Part shown: positions 9,467 through 18,201 of the stretch, piece after piece
Layout: each line of letters opens with the position of its first letter
Position numbering within the stretch: the stretch's first letter is position 1
The notes under the pieces: model-generated
Database searches by the model: none
Told to the model about the DNA's origin: nothing
The model's input: the letters and a program-made list of their open reading frames with translations, nothing else
Origin: Halobellus limi
Lineage (GTDB): Archaea; Halobacteriota; Halobacteria; Halobacteriales; Haloferacaceae
Direction of reading: 5' to 3'
DNA: 64,000 nucleotides
NCBI RefSeq assembly: GCF_004799685.1
Contig: NZ_CP031311.1
Span: 2,170,001 to 2,234,000 of the forward strand
Made by a program: the position numbers and the translations under genes

Positions 9467-10974
9467 TAGAAGCTCGTCCCCGACATACCGGACTCAAACG
9501 ACTGCTCCTCGCCGTACTTATCGTCCCACATCATCTCCCATTCGCGGATGTGCTTTTGCGACACGTCGCCCTGAACGACAACCGTATTGTTCACCGTGGT
9601 TCCACTCCCGGACAGCCCGGTCGGACCTACCGCGTCGTTGTACTGCGGAGAAGTCGGAGCGGTCGTCGCAAAGAACGCCGCCGCACCAGTCGCCGCACCG
9701 AACGCCAGCGCAAGTCCACTGATGTTACCGACCAAACCACTCAGGAACGCAGCGGCCGTAGACAACCCGATTAAGACACCCTGAAGCGAGAGTGCCGCAA
9801 TCGCCGCCGCCGTGAACGCCGCGCCCCACCGAGAATTGAGCAGATCGATGATGTACGCAATGACCTGAATCACCGGGTTGAACGCTGTCACCAATCGGGC
9901 GATCAACGCCGACGCGTTGTAGATAATCCCGAGGATCATCACGAACGCACTACCGAGTCGCATCAGCAGGTCTTGGTTTTCGTACGCTTCCGTCGTAATG
10001 AAGCGGAAGAAGTCGATAATCGCGTTACCGACAGGCCCACCGAACGTACTCGCCAGACGCTCAATCATCGGTTCGTACTCGGCCATCGCGACCAGTGCCG
10101 CAGCCGCCCACTCGATCAGGCCACGGAACGCAGACGCCGCAGAATCCTCAAAGACGATGAGATTACGTGACGCATCCGCGAGCGGTTGGAAGAACGTCGC
10201 CCCACTTGCGAGCGCGGATTCACTGATTGGAGCGAAAAGGGTCGCGGCAGGGCGGAAGGTCGCATACAACTCGTCCCGAAACTCACCTAAGAGCTGTCGG
10301 GATCGAGCAAGCGAGCCTTCGAGCGTATCAGCCTGTCCAAGCAGACCAAGCCCGAACATCCCCGCGCCAGCGACACCGACTGCAGCGAAGGCAGCAGCAA
10401 CACCGAATGCCTGTACCGCCAGCGCAATCAGCATCGGAACGAGCGCCGCGATAATCGTGACGAGTTGGTGGTACGATGGAATCAGAGACTTCGCAAAGAT
10501 CCTGTCCATCTCACCGTCAACGCGAGCCATTCGGAAGATCGACTGAACGAACGACCGAGACTGCCCACGCATTTGCCCAACGTACCACCGAGTCGCCGCC
10601 ACGCGCTCTCGGAAGCTAAGCGGGGCCGTATCGCCCATCAGCGCAGGTATCTCAGGCGCAGGCGGGAGCGCAGGAACACTCCGACCCGGTAATGCAGGAG
10701 GACCGCTCCCGCCACCGCCCCCACCCAAATCACCGAAGTCGGGGACGTTTCCGCCCATATACATTGCATAGATCGGAGCGACCCGTCCACGAGCCAAGTG
10801 ATTCAGACGGTGATTGGTCCGCGCAATAGACCCGCCATCGTTAATGTCGAGATTAAAGTCGAGATTGCTGTGCTTCGCCTTCAACTCCTGAAATTTCCGA
10901 TCAATCTTATCAAGCTCATCGTCAGCCCGATTGATGATCTCGACAACAATCTCAACCGCGTCAAAATCAGCCAT
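9466..10974 (-). CDS. Tail tape measure protein
   Basis: 502 aa. It begins with a charged helical segment (ELDKIDRKFQELKAKHSNL), followed by a Gly/Pro-rich linker, then long hydrophobic stretches (TIIAALVPMLIALAVQAFGV; AFAAVGVAGAGMFGLGLLG) and further Ala-rich hydrophobic segments to about residue 440. This mix of helical and hydrophobic segments, plus position directly after the tail-assembly chaperone pair, identifies the tape measure. It is short, implying a short tail if length scaling holds. The stop overlaps the start of the next gene. Confidence 0.85.
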   Translation of the reverse strand: MADFDAVEIVVEIINRADDELDKIDRKFQELKAKHSNLDFNLDINDGGSIARTNHRLNHLARGRVAPIYAMYMGGNVPDFGDLGGGGGGSGPPALPGRSVPALPPAPEIPALMGDTAPLSFRERVAATRWYVGQMRGQSRSFVQSIFRMARVDGEMDRIFAKSLIPSYHQLVTIIAALVPMLIALAVQAFGVAAAFAAVGVAGAGMFGLGLLGQADTLEGSLARSRQLLGEFRDELYATFRPAATLFAPISESALASGATFFQPLADASRNLIVFEDSAASAFRGLIEWAAAALVAMAEYEPMIERLASTFGGPVGNAIIDFFRFITTEAYENQDLLMRLGSAFVMILGIIYNASALIARLVTAFNPVIQVIAYIIDLLNSRWGAAFTAAAIAALSLQGVLIGLSTAAAFLSGLVGNISGLALAFGAATGAAAFFATTAPTSPQYNDAVGPTGLSGSGTTVNNTVVVQGDVSQKHIREWEMMWDDKYGEEQSFESGMSGTSF

Positions 10975-11305
10975 TTCGCTCTTTGTGTTCCTCTATCAGT
11001 TGCTCCGGGGACTTCCCGGTCTTCTCGCTCGCGTTCGTGAAATGCCGGTGTTCAGTTACGGTCCCACCACCCCTCGCAAGCGCACCCGCGTTCGGTCGAC
11101 CACCAACATCGGGGGCCGCCTCTCGCTCCTTTTCGACCTGCTCGCGTTCCTTCTCACTCCGAACCCGCGCTGCCTCATACAGCGACATACGCTGAAACGC
11201 GGTCAAATCGCCCTGATCGGACACACCGGGGAGGGGAATCCCTAACTCGATCAGAAACAGGTGTTCAAGAGCGGTTCCGTCCTCCGCGAAACTGCTTCGC
11301 ATCAC
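10967..11305 (-). CDS. Second tail-assembly chaperone-like protein (gpT position)
   Basis: 112 aa. The frame begins (GTG at 11305, or ATG at 11302) inside the end of the previous gene and overlaps it by about 41 nt in another frame; its stop overlaps the tape measure start. The protein has a charged helix (VRSEKEREQVEKEREAA). The arrangement matches the G/GT tail chaperone pair. Reaching this frame from the upstream gene would need a +1 or -2 shift. I see no clear slippery run, so independent reinitiation is equally possible. Confidence 0.6.
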   Translation of the reverse strand: MMRSSFAEDGTALEHLFLIELGIPLPGVSDQGDLTAFQRMSLYEAARVRSEKEREQVEKEREAAPDVGGRPNAGALARGGGTVTEHRHFTNASEKTGKSPEQLIEEHKERNG

Positions 11306-11747
11306 GGAGGTTGCCCGTCACGTCCATAATCTCGAATCCCCACTCAAGGACGTACCCACCGAACGTCGGGGGTCGCTCCTCGTCGAGACACGCAGGAGCG
11401 CCGAACATCTCGTCTAACATTTCCTCGTCACCGTCCATCCCCTCCGGGTCGATCCCGAGCCGACAGAGTCGCTTCAAGAGTCCAATAAACTCCCCATCGA
11501 ATTGCGAGAGATCCACCTTTGCGGCATCTCCATCAACCTCGTCAAGTGCCGTCTCGATCTCCTCCATAGCCTCATCTTCTGAGAGGCCGAGCTTCGCATC
11601 GAGCACCCCGAGAACAGGAAAGTAGTTCTCGTCCGGAACCGGCTTGAACACCAGCGTCATTTCGGTGCCGAACACCTCAGTCTCGTGCTCAGATCGGAAG
11701 TCGCCGCCGCGCAGCATCATCTCTTTTAGGGTCGCAAGGTCTTTCAT
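11265..11747 (-). CDS. Tail-assembly chaperone (gpG position)
   Basis: 160 aa, lying between the tail tube gene and the tape measure. The N-terminus (MKDLATLKEMMLRGGDFR) and the acidic helical body are typical of tail chaperones that coat the tape measure during assembly. It overlaps the next gene by 41 nt. Called from size, order and overlap rather than a diagnostic motif. Confidence 0.65.
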   Translation of the reverse strand: MKDLATLKEMMLRGGDFRSEHETEVFGTEMTLVFKPVPDENYFPVLGVLDAKLGLSEDEAMEEIETALDEVDGDAAKVDLSQFDGEFIGLLKRLCRLGIDPEGMDGDEEMLDEMFGAPACLDEERPPTFGGYVLEWGFEIMDVTGNLRDAKQFRGGRNRS

Positions 11748-11828
11748 AGAATTTGTATCAGTGTAATAATAAGTCGCTGTGGGGGAATCGAAAAACGTCA
11801 GTCGGAATAATCAGAAAGCGGGACGCGC

Positions 11829-12254
11829 TCAGAGGGGTTCGGGATCGCCGTCCATCCGCATAATGATGAACTCATAGCGGGTTTCGGCCGACTCACCCTC
11901 GGAGAATTGGAAGCCGCGCGTGATCACGAACAGATCGTACCCCGAAGTGGTCGACCCATCCATATGCGTGATTGTCAGCACACCCGGCTTGGGAGTGCCG
12001 ACCTGTGCGCCCTCCGGAATGTTATCTCCGGGCTGGTAGAACATTACCTCATTCAGCGAGAGCTTGTTCCCCTTCAGCGTGATCGAGCCGCCGTGTTCGA
12101 TCTTCTTCAGCGAAACCGACTCCGGGACAACATAGCCCGAGCCGTAATTACGCTCCATATCGTATTCGGACTGAAGGTCGAGGTCCGTGACGACAAGGCG
12201 CTCACCCTCGTACTCAACAATAATCTGTGCCGCAGTTTCAGAATAATCAACCAT
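11829..12254 (-). CDS. Major tail tube protein
   Basis: 141 aa. Beta-rich protein directly downstream of the tail sheath gene, the invariant sheath-tube order of contractile tails. Segments such as EYDMERNYGSGYVVPESVS, HGGSITLKGNKLSLNEV and DLFVITRGFQFSEGESAETRY suit the XkdM/gp19-like tube fold, where the protein stacks as hexameric rings forming the DNA channel. Confidence 0.8.
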   Translation of the reverse strand: MVDYSETAAQIIVEYEGERLVVTDLDLQSEYDMERNYGSGYVVPESVSLKKIEHGGSITLKGNKLSLNEVMFYQPGDNIPEGAQVGTPKPGVLTITHMDGSTTSGYDLFVITRGFQFSEGESAETRYEFIIMRMDGDPEPL

Positions 12255-12281
12255 AATTTAGAACCTCAGAAAGCCGCGTAC

Positions 12282-13580
12282 CTATGCCGAAGCCGTGTCA
12301 ACGTCACCGCTGACGATGATTGCCTCAATATTCCGGAGCGGGTCAGCGGTCTGAATACCGACCTCAACACGCGCGGTCACGCTGTCGATCTCCTCAACGG
12401 CGACCGTGTACGCGACAATCGAATTGGTCCGCAGAAGCGACGACAACTCGTTGTTCAGAATGTCACCGAGATTGTTCCGAGCCGACTGCGTGTGGAGCTT
12501 CCCGATAAAGCGGTCAGCATTGTCGTGCACGATCAGCGTCACGTAGTCGCCCACCAAGCGGGCCAGCCCGTGATTGTACTCCGCCTCTTCGAGATTGTCA
12601 GCGGCAACGCACGTCGGATCGTTGACCATCCGGACACCGTTACGGTCAGTCTCAAGGACGACGATGTTGAGGACATCAAGGTCGGCCTTCTGCGTCGACG
12701 AGAGATCCTCGAACAGACTCGACTGGCCAGCGAGACGCTTTCGCATCCCCGACTGGTTAATCCCGATCGAGCCACGCACACCGACATAGGCCCCGATGAG
12801 CGACTCGCCCGCCCGGTTTCTGTTGGGGAAGACCAATTGCATCCGCGAGGTATCAAGCGGGTTCGTGAACGCCGACGTATCCGGAATGTACGCCGCAGCA
12901 CCCGCAATCCCGAGCGCGAAATTGTAGGTGTTCGCCATACCGTTGATCGTCGTGTTCAGTTCGTTGATCACGTCGCCATTCTCTGCGAGCACACCGACGA
13001 AATCGAGAACGTGCTTCTTGTCGTCGGCAAGGGCGGAAAGCGCACCCGAGTAATCGGCGTACGTGTAATCAGCCGTCCCCGAAGTCGACGGCGCAGCATC
13101 AAGCTCGATTTCGCCGACGACCGTGTTCACAACCGCCGCATCCGAACCGGGGGACTCGTCGGCGGGGTTTCCGAACGTCCCCGTAACCGACTTACTCGTT
13201 CCGTCAACCTCGATCGAGATCATCGAAACATCCTCTGAAAGAGGCGCGTTGCTAAGGGTGACAGACGTGGACCCGGACCCCGAAATGTCCTCGCCCGTCA
13301 CATCGATCAGCTCACACGCGACAGAATAGATAGGATACCCACCGTTCTGAAGCGCGTCAGCGATAGCCCCCGCCAGCGGGGAGTCACCGAACAGGCGGTA
13401 AGCCTGCGGAGAAGTCGTTACAGCATACACCGTGTTCGCTTCAGCCGTACCCGCAGTCAGATCCGCTTCACCGACAAGGCCCACATCCGCCGGGGCGGAC
13501 ACGTTTGCGGCGACAGAACTGTTGCTCTCCTGCCGGGTGTAGACACCCGGAAGGGTAGAATTGCCAATATTGATAGTCAT
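12282..13580 (-). CDS. Tail sheath protein
   Basis: 432 aa from the ATG at 13580, chosen because it gives TINIGNSTLPGVYTRQ, the usual PGVY sheath opening, and clears the upstream gene's stop. Further sheath-like features: SPLAGAIADALQNGGYPIYSV near residue 70, FPNRNRAGESLIGAYVGVRG near 250, and a C-terminal RNNLGDILNNELSSLLRTN then YTVAVEEIDS region. It forms the contractile outer tube. Strong synteny with the tube gene downstream. Confidence 0.9.
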   Translation of the reverse strand: MTINIGNSTLPGVYTRQESNSSVAANVSAPADVGLVGEADLTAGTAEANTVYAVTTSPQAYRLFGDSPLAGAIADALQNGGYPIYSVACELIDVTGEDISGSGSTSVTLSNAPLSEDVSMISIEVDGTSKSVTGTFGNPADESPGSDAAVVNTVVGEIELDAAPSTSGTADYTYADYSGALSALADDKKHVLDFVGVLAENGDVINELNTTINGMANTYNFALGIAGAAAYIPDTSAFTNPLDTSRMQLVFPNRNRAGESLIGAYVGVRGSIGINQSGMRKRLAGQSSLFEDLSSTQKADLDVLNIVVLETDRNGVRMVNDPTCVAADNLEEAEYNHGLARLVGDYVTLIVHDNADRFIGKLHTQSARNNLGDILNNELSSLLRTNSIVAYTVAVEEIDSVTARVEVGIQTADPLRNIEAIIVSGDVDTASA

Positions 13581-13605
13581 TTGATAAACCGAGCAGAATA
13601 ACGGC

Positions 13606-14130
13606 CTACTCAACCGTTTCAGAAATCGTGAGCGTCGGATCGACCGCCTCAGTGACCGCAGTAAGCGTATTCCCGCTCTTCGTCACTTCTTGGACATACT
13701 CAAACGTGAGCGTCCGACCGCCAGAAAACAGATCAGGCTCTTGGAACGGCAACGATCGAGGAGACTCCGCGCCCACCTCAATCAGCCGAACATCCGGGTG
13801 CCACTCGTGGGGCAGATCCTCGTGAATAGCGAACGCAGATCCGATCAAATCGAGAACATCGTCTCGCTCCACCTCGTCCGGAGTAACCACCACCGTATCC
13901 ACGGTAGCACGCCACACAAGGTGGTGTACTGTTCCCGTCTCGCGTCCGCTGCCATCCGTTTCGACTCCCACATAATTCTGGTGCCCATCCGGAACCCGTC
14001 GAACCGACACACTCCCGAGCGTCACCCGAGGAATCTCCCGAGGGCCGTCAATCCCCTCGGTATCAACCGGAATCGACACCTGCGGACGTAACTCCGCGAG
14101 AATTTCAACTAATACCTCACTCTTATTCAC
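13606..14130 (-). CDS. Tail terminator / neck protein
   Basis: 174 aa, GTG start at 14130 overlapping the stop of the small gene before it. A mixed alpha/beta protein placed just before the sheath, the position of tail-terminator proteins that cap the tail. ILAELRPQVSIPVDTEG and the central beta segments are not diagnostic alone. Call rests on order. Confidence 0.6.
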   Translation of the reverse strand: MNKSEVLVEILAELRPQVSIPVDTEGIDGPREIPRVTLGSVSVRRVPDGHQNYVGVETDGSGRETGTVHHLVWRATVDTVVVTPDEVERDDVLDLIGSAFAIHEDLPHEWHPDVRLIEVGAESPRSLPFQEPDLFSGGRTLTFEYVQEVTKSGNTLTAVTEAVDPTLTISETVE

Positions 14131-14282
14131 TTCAACCTCCGCGAAATCGCATCCGCAACCACATCCGACGCCTCAGACTTCGCCCACCGCTCAGCCCGTC
14201 GCATAAACCAGATCGGCTCAAGACCCTCCCGATAGATTTTGTCCTGAAGCCAAAAGGCGAGATCGCGTGAATTGTCGTCCAT
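14127..14282 (-). CDS. Small neck-module protein (51 aa)
   Basis: ATG at 14282 to TGA at 14127, 51 aa. Fills an otherwise empty gap and overlaps the next gene's GTG by 4 nt, in the style of the whole operon. Sequence is helical with alternating charge (RDLAFWLQDKIYREGLEPIW, then RRAERWAKSEASDVVADAI). No family recognised. Confidence 0.6.
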   Translation of the reverse strand: MDDNSRDLAFWLQDKIYREGLEPIWFMRRAERWAKSEASDVVADAISRRLK

Positions 14283-14284
14283 AA

Positions 14285-14704
14285 TCAGTCGTCAGCCGGA
14301 GCCGGGATGATCCGCGCCCCTGAGGAGTCAAGCGTCATTCCACCGAGCTTCGCCTGAACCCACGGCAACAATTCGTCAATCGGGGGCTTCCGACTCGTGT
14401 ACTGATACTCACCGACACCGCGCTCAACACCTCGGACACCACGCTCCTGATACGGTGCCTGAGGCGCAGTGTTCACAACGCGGATCGTCGTTTTCTTAGA
14501 GCCGGTTTTGATCGTGTAACTAAACGAATTGAGCAATTGGCTTGTGTAGACAGCCTGCTTCGCCCGAATCCGGTTTTGTGCCGTATCAACGATCTCATCA
14601 GCAATCTCAGCCGCAGAGTCCCGAATCCCGCGATTGATCTTTTTTTTCACCTTCCGCATTACCCGCTCGTTATTGAACGAAACGCGAGCGTCAAAATTCG
14701 ACAT
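14285..14704 (-). CDS. Head-tail completion protein, HK97 gp10-like
   Basis: 139 aa. The N-terminus is strongly basic (RVMRKVKKKINRGIRDSAAE), then AEIADEIVDTAQNRIR, and SYTIKTGSKKTTIRVVN with an APYQERGVRGVERGVG loop. This is the layout of gp10-type neck proteins (helix, beta hairpins, then a xxYExG-like segment). It sits in the neck block between the head-closure and terminator genes. Confidence 0.7.
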   Translation of the reverse strand: MSNFDARVSFNNERVMRKVKKKINRGIRDSAAEIADEIVDTAQNRIRAKQAVYTSQLLNSFSYTIKTGSKKTTIRVVNTAPQAPYQERGVRGVERGVGEYQYTSRKPPIDELLPWVQAKLGGMTLDSSGARIIPAPADD

Positions 14705-14708
14705 TACG

Positions 14709-15065
14709 TCACTCTTCGACCCGGCGGATCACCGACTCGTAATGCGTCGGGAACCGCTTTCGAGTATCCACGCGATACGTGTCCCCATAGAAGATCACCC
14801 GATCATCCGACTGAATATCAGCCGACAATGAGAAGGCAACCAGAAACTCGTCGTCACGGTACCGACCCATCTCCGTCGACGACAATGACGAGTCCCGACC
14901 GTCGCCGAGATCCGCAATCGTCACCGACCCAACGGGCTGCCACGAGGTGACAGGCTTCCCGTAGCGATCAGTTCCCGAGGATACTTCGCGGTGGATCTCA
15001 CAGGAGACTCCCGCCCGCGAGATGAGCTGATCCACCCGATTCGAGAACCGAGCGAAGAAACTCAT
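14709..15065 (-). CDS. Head-closure protein, SPP1 gp16-like
   Basis: 118 aa, small beta barrel (CEIHREVSSGTDRYGKPVTSW, then DDRVIFYGDTYRVDTRKRFP). The oxidoreductase-like DDRV...YRV pattern is usual for gp16/gpFII stopper proteins. Overlaps the previous gene's end by 4 nt. Role: closes the portal channel after packaging and joins the tail. Confidence 0.7.
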   Translation of the reverse strand: MSFFARFSNRVDQLISRAGVSCEIHREVSSGTDRYGKPVTSWQPVGSVTIADLGDGRDSSLSSTEMGRYRDDEFLVAFSLSADIQSDDRVIFYGDTYRVDTRKRFPTHYESVIRRVEE

Positions 15066-15484
15066 ATATCGTCAAGCGGAGTGTAGGTGTACTCGTACGA
15101 CCGATCATCCCGCGCAACCGACGTACTCCCGACAAAGTTTCGCTGTGCACCGATCACACCAGCAATATATCGGCGGTACCGATCATCCCACGATTGGGGA
15201 TACGCGTCACCATTGCCCGGTCGATATTCAATTGATCCAAGCGAAAACGCGTCCCCGCCACCAGCACCCTCGCCGACCGCGAAGATACACGATAGCCAGA
15301 ACAACGCCCCCTCAAGATCAGAAGTCGCATAGAAGTCTGTAACTGACTGCCGAACCTCATCTTCAATCTCAAACTTGGCGCGACCGATCAGCGTCAGCAG
15401 GTCTTCATCAGACAGTGCCGACTCATCGGTAAGGCCCGTCTGAACCCGTACCTCTTCACTCAACGTAAAATCGTCAGTAGCCAT
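15062..15484 (-). CDS. Head-tail connector, gp6/gp15-like
   Basis: 140 aa. Helical protein with LSDEDLLTLIGRAKFEIEDEV and a Gly-rich loop (AVGEGAGGGDAFSLGSIEY), then SWDDRYRRYIAGVIG. This suits the gp6/gp15 adaptor that binds below the portal. First gene after the major capsid in transcription order, the usual place. Confidence 0.7.
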   Translation of the reverse strand: MATDDFTLSEEVRVQTGLTDESALSDEDLLTLIGRAKFEIEDEVRQSVTDFYATSDLEGALFWLSCIFAVGEGAGGGDAFSLGSIEYRPGNGDAYPQSWDDRYRRYIAGVIGAQRNFVGSTSVARDDRSYEYTYTPLDDI

Positions 15485-15511
15485 AATGTCGCACCAAGAG
15501 CGTTAGTCCGT

Positions 15512-16447
15512 CTATGCGAGGTTGTCCGCAGCGACGATCTTTGCACCCGCGAGCGGGTCGGGAACGATCGCACCGTAGCGAGCCGAGCCGTACGCACCGA
15601 GGAGAGTCGCGGGGTCCGAGACAGGTCCGCCGTACTCACCGGAGCTAAGCTGAACCGGGCGGCGCTCGTGGAAGTACAGTGGGCGCTCGTCCGCAGCGAT
15701 AACGTGAGCCTCAGTCGCGTCAACCCACATCGACTTGTAGACGCGCAGGCCGTCGACCTCAAGGCCGTTCTCCGGGAAGCTCGTCGTCCGAAGGCTCTCG
15801 AACGTTGGAATGTTGTACGACGCAGCCCACGTAAGCTCGCTCTTCAGCGCACGGGCAAAGTCAGAGCCGACAATCGCAATCGAAGCGACCTTGCCGTGCT
15901 CTTCAACATCCTCCGCCAGAATCTCAAGGTGCTCGCGCGCTGTGTGAGCGTCCGCGTCACCAAAGAGATCATTCGTGTCAGCATACGTGTGGTCGTGGGT
16001 CGCCGAGAACGAGCGGTTGCCGTAGTCCTCCGGGGTAAACCAGAGTCCCGACCCGTCCGCCCACGCACCACGAATAGTGTTGAAGACAACATCGTGCTCC
16101 TTCTTCAGCGCACCCTCAGCGAGCGCGTCGATCCGGCGGAGAACGTAGTCCGCAGAGTGGTCCTCGATAAGCTCCTGCGTCATTCCGAGCGAGCGGCCGA
16201 AGGTGCTGACCGAGAAGGCCATCTCCTTCGACGCAAGCTCGCCGGTTCGCGGGTGCTCGCCCTCAGCGAGTTCTTCCCACTCCATATCACCCGTGTAGAC
16301 CTTGAAAACCTGCTCGTCGACATTCTGCCCGAGCATTTCGCGGATAACGCGAGGGGCCTGATTGAACAGGTTAAGCTCGGCCTCAGCGCGAGCCAGAAGT
16401 TCAGAGAGCGGAACGCCGTCCTTAGTGTGCAGCATACGGTTTGCCAT
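15512..16447 (-). CDS. Major capsid protein
   Basis: 311 aa from the ATG at 16447 (NRMLHTKDGVPLSELLARAE); an in-frame upstream extension would overrun the leader. HK97-fold-like features: DMEWEELAEGEHPRTGELAS, then FSVSTFGRSLGMTQELIED (E-loop and spine helix region), a central domain, and a C-terminal LLGAYGSARYGAIVPDP. It lies after decoration and scaffold-like genes and before the connectors. No separate delta domain is evident. Confidence 0.85.
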   Translation of the reverse strand: MANRMLHTKDGVPLSELLARAEAELNLFNQAPRVIREMLGQNVDEQVFKVYTGDMEWEELAEGEHPRTGELASKEMAFSVSTFGRSLGMTQELIEDHSADYVLRRIDALAEGALKKEHDVVFNTIRGAWADGSGLWFTPEDYGNRSFSATHDHTYADTNDLFGDADAHTAREHLEILAEDVEEHGKVASIAIVGSDFARALKSELTWAASYNIPTFESLRTTSFPENGLEVDGLRVYKSMWVDATEAHVIAADERPLYFHERRPVQLSSGEYGGPVSDPATLLGAYGSARYGAIVPDPLAGAKIVAADNLA

Positions 16448-16524
16448 TTGTAGAAAATTTGATAGATAGAGTCGCAACTGGAAGGGGGCAACTCAACCCC
16501 GAAGTAGAAGTGTCAGCCCGACGC

Positions 16525-16998
16525 TCAGGCTACAACGTCGCTCGGAACAACGTGGACCGCAATGCGCTCAGCCGTAAGCGCCGTTCCGAGAATCTGAACG
16601 AGATCACCAGACGCGTCGGTCGGGCGAGTCTGCGTGAAGCCCCCACCGGGAGCCAAATAGACAACCTCGCCGGGCGAAAAGCCCGAGTCGGCGTCGTTGT
16701 TCTCAAGCTCGATCCCGTACTTCACCGCAGCAATGCGGTCGCGGTCGACGAGAACACGGTTCGCCTCAACAGCCGACTGAACGGCGTCAGGCATACCAGA
16801 GTAGTCCGCAAGGTCGTCAACAGGCCCGAAGGCAACGCCGACGGCCATAATGGTCGAAGCAGAGTCAGCGTCCGCAGGGACCATCTTACCGGCCGAGTTG
16901 ATACCCACCGGGATACCCTGCTCGAACTTCGCCCCCGCAAGGGCAGCGGACGTGTTGATAGGCTGTTCAGCACCAGTCGCAATCTTGAAATCAGTCAT
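16525..16998 (-). CDS. Capsid decoration-like protein
   Basis: 157 aa. Beta-rich and Ala/Gly-rich: NTSAALAGAKFEQGIPVGIN, then MAVGVAFGPVDDLADYSG and SGFSPGEVVYLAPGGGFTQT. This resembles small capsid-binding (DUF2190/decoration) proteins encoded beside the capsid gene. Located between the scaffold-like and capsid genes. Confidence 0.65.
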   Translation of the reverse strand: MTDFKIATGAEQPINTSAALAGAKFEQGIPVGINSAGKMVPADADSASTIMAVGVAFGPVDDLADYSGMPDAVQSAVEANRVLVDRDRIAAVKYGIELENNDADSGFSPGEVVYLAPGGGFTQTRPTDASGDLVQILGTALTAERIAVHVVPSDVVA

Positions 16999-17019
16999 TT
17001 AGAATCAGAATCAGAAGTG

Positions 17020-17526
17020 TTAGTCGAAGGTCAGACCGGGAATCCGAGAGAGGCGAGAACGAGCCTCATCCGTAAACGCCGCCTGCTCCTCATCGGTAAT
17101 CGGCGCGCGGTCACGGCGCTCAGCGAAGATCGTCACGTCTTCGTCAGCGTCGTCACCGCCGTCAACGTCAGCCTCCTCGCCATCGTCAAACTCTGATTCC
17201 GATTCCGAAGCCGACGCAGCGGCCGCAGCAGCCTCCTCGTCAGCGCGAGCCGCCATCCCCATAAGCTCCTCAAGAGAGAACCGGTCGACGAGAAGATCAG
17301 TGTCGAGGCTCGTCACTGCCGTCGCCTTCTCAGCGAAATACGCAGAAACTTCAGCAGTCTTCTCACGTTCGGCTTCAAGCTCGGATTCAAGCTCCGAGAA
17401 CTTCGTCGTCTCAGTCTCAAACTCCGTCACATTCTCCTCGTGAGCCGCCAGCACGTCCGTAAAGGTCGCGCGAAGGCTCTCCTCATCCATATCCTCGACA
17501 GGGGTGTCAATAGAAATCTTCTTCAT
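17020..17526 (-). CDS. Scaffold-like protein
   Basis: 168 aa. Strong coiled coil at about residues 25-70 (ENVTEFETETTKFSELESEL, then EAEREKTAEVSAYFAEK), an Ala-rich helix (ADEEAAAAAASASESESEF), a very acidic tract and a short conserved C-terminus. Position between the protease and capsid/decoration genes is that of head scaffolds. Likely removed by the neighbouring protease. Confidence 0.7.
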   Translation of the reverse strand: MKKISIDTPVEDMDEESLRATFTDVLAAHEENVTEFETETTKFSELESELEAEREKTAEVSAYFAEKATAVTSLDTDLLVDRFSLEELMGMAARADEEAAAAAASASESESEFDDGEEADVDGGDDADEDVTIFAERRDRAPITDEEQAAFTDEARSRLSRIPGLTFD

Positions 17527-17529
17527 ATC

Positions 17530-18198
17530 TTATAGATCCTCGATAGTCGCGTGCGAAACTCTCGCGTGTGAGCGTGGCCCCGCTCTCTTCTCCTCCGACA
17601 CATCGGAATCATCGACGAGAGTGGAAACCGCCTCAGAGAACGCCGCCGACAGACCACCAGTATCGTAGCCTGCCGGGAATGGAGTTAGCGAAAACTCCCG
17701 AATTGTGGCGTCAACAAATTCGTACTCCTCATTTTCCTCGTTAAACGTGATCTCATAATCACGCCCGAACCCCACCGAGCCATCCGTAATCGCCGGGGGT
17801 GCGTGTAGGAAATCAGAGATCGTATCCGATCTGATGGACGACCCCGTATTCGGGATGTTGTTCATCAGATACAGCGCGTTCGAGCCAAACCACGCACGGG
17901 TAATCCGCCCCACGTTGGCCCGCTGGCTTTTCGAGTGATCAAACTGAGTTGGCGCACCGATCGCTTCAGAGAAGTTTGACGCGACCGACTGAAGGAAATC
18001 CGGGGTCACTCGAATGTTCTTGCGAAGCCCCGGCTCCATAGCCCGGTACACCACATCAATACTCTCAAGCTCGCCCGACTCACCCCGGTTCTCCCGGACG
18101 CCATACTCGTTGAATCCATCAACGGAAAATTCCGCACCAACAGGAGCCGACGTAGCCGCACTAAACTCAAGATCCGCGTCAATCTTACTCGTGTCCAT
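17530..18198 (-). CDS. Prohead maturation protease
   Basis: 222 aa. GAPTQFDHSKSQRANVGRI carries a candidate catalytic histidine near residue 88, and REFSLTPFPAGYDTGG a serine near 173, the usual His ... EFSLTPFPA layout of HK97-type prohead proteases. It lies between portal and scaffold. The C-terminal ~40 residues (SDVSEEKRAGPRSHARVS) look like a cleavable tail. Role: cleaves scaffold and capsid precursors during maturation. Confidence 0.85.
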   Translation of the reverse strand: MDTSKIDADLEFSAATSAPVGAEFSVDGFNEYGVRENRGESGELESIDVVYRAMEPGLRKNIRVTPDFLQSVASNFSEAIGAPTQFDHSKSQRANVGRITRAWFGSNALYLMNNIPNTGSSIRSDTISDFLHAPPAITDGSVGFGRDYEITFNEENEEYEFVDATIREFSLTPFPAGYDTGGLSAAFSEAVSTLVDDSDVSEEKRAGPRSHARVSHATIEDL

Positions 18199-18201
18199 AC
18201 A

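Noticed and set aside
11907-13238. 443-codon plus-strand frame
   Set aside because: Antisense to the tail sheath gene; basic product with no known features.
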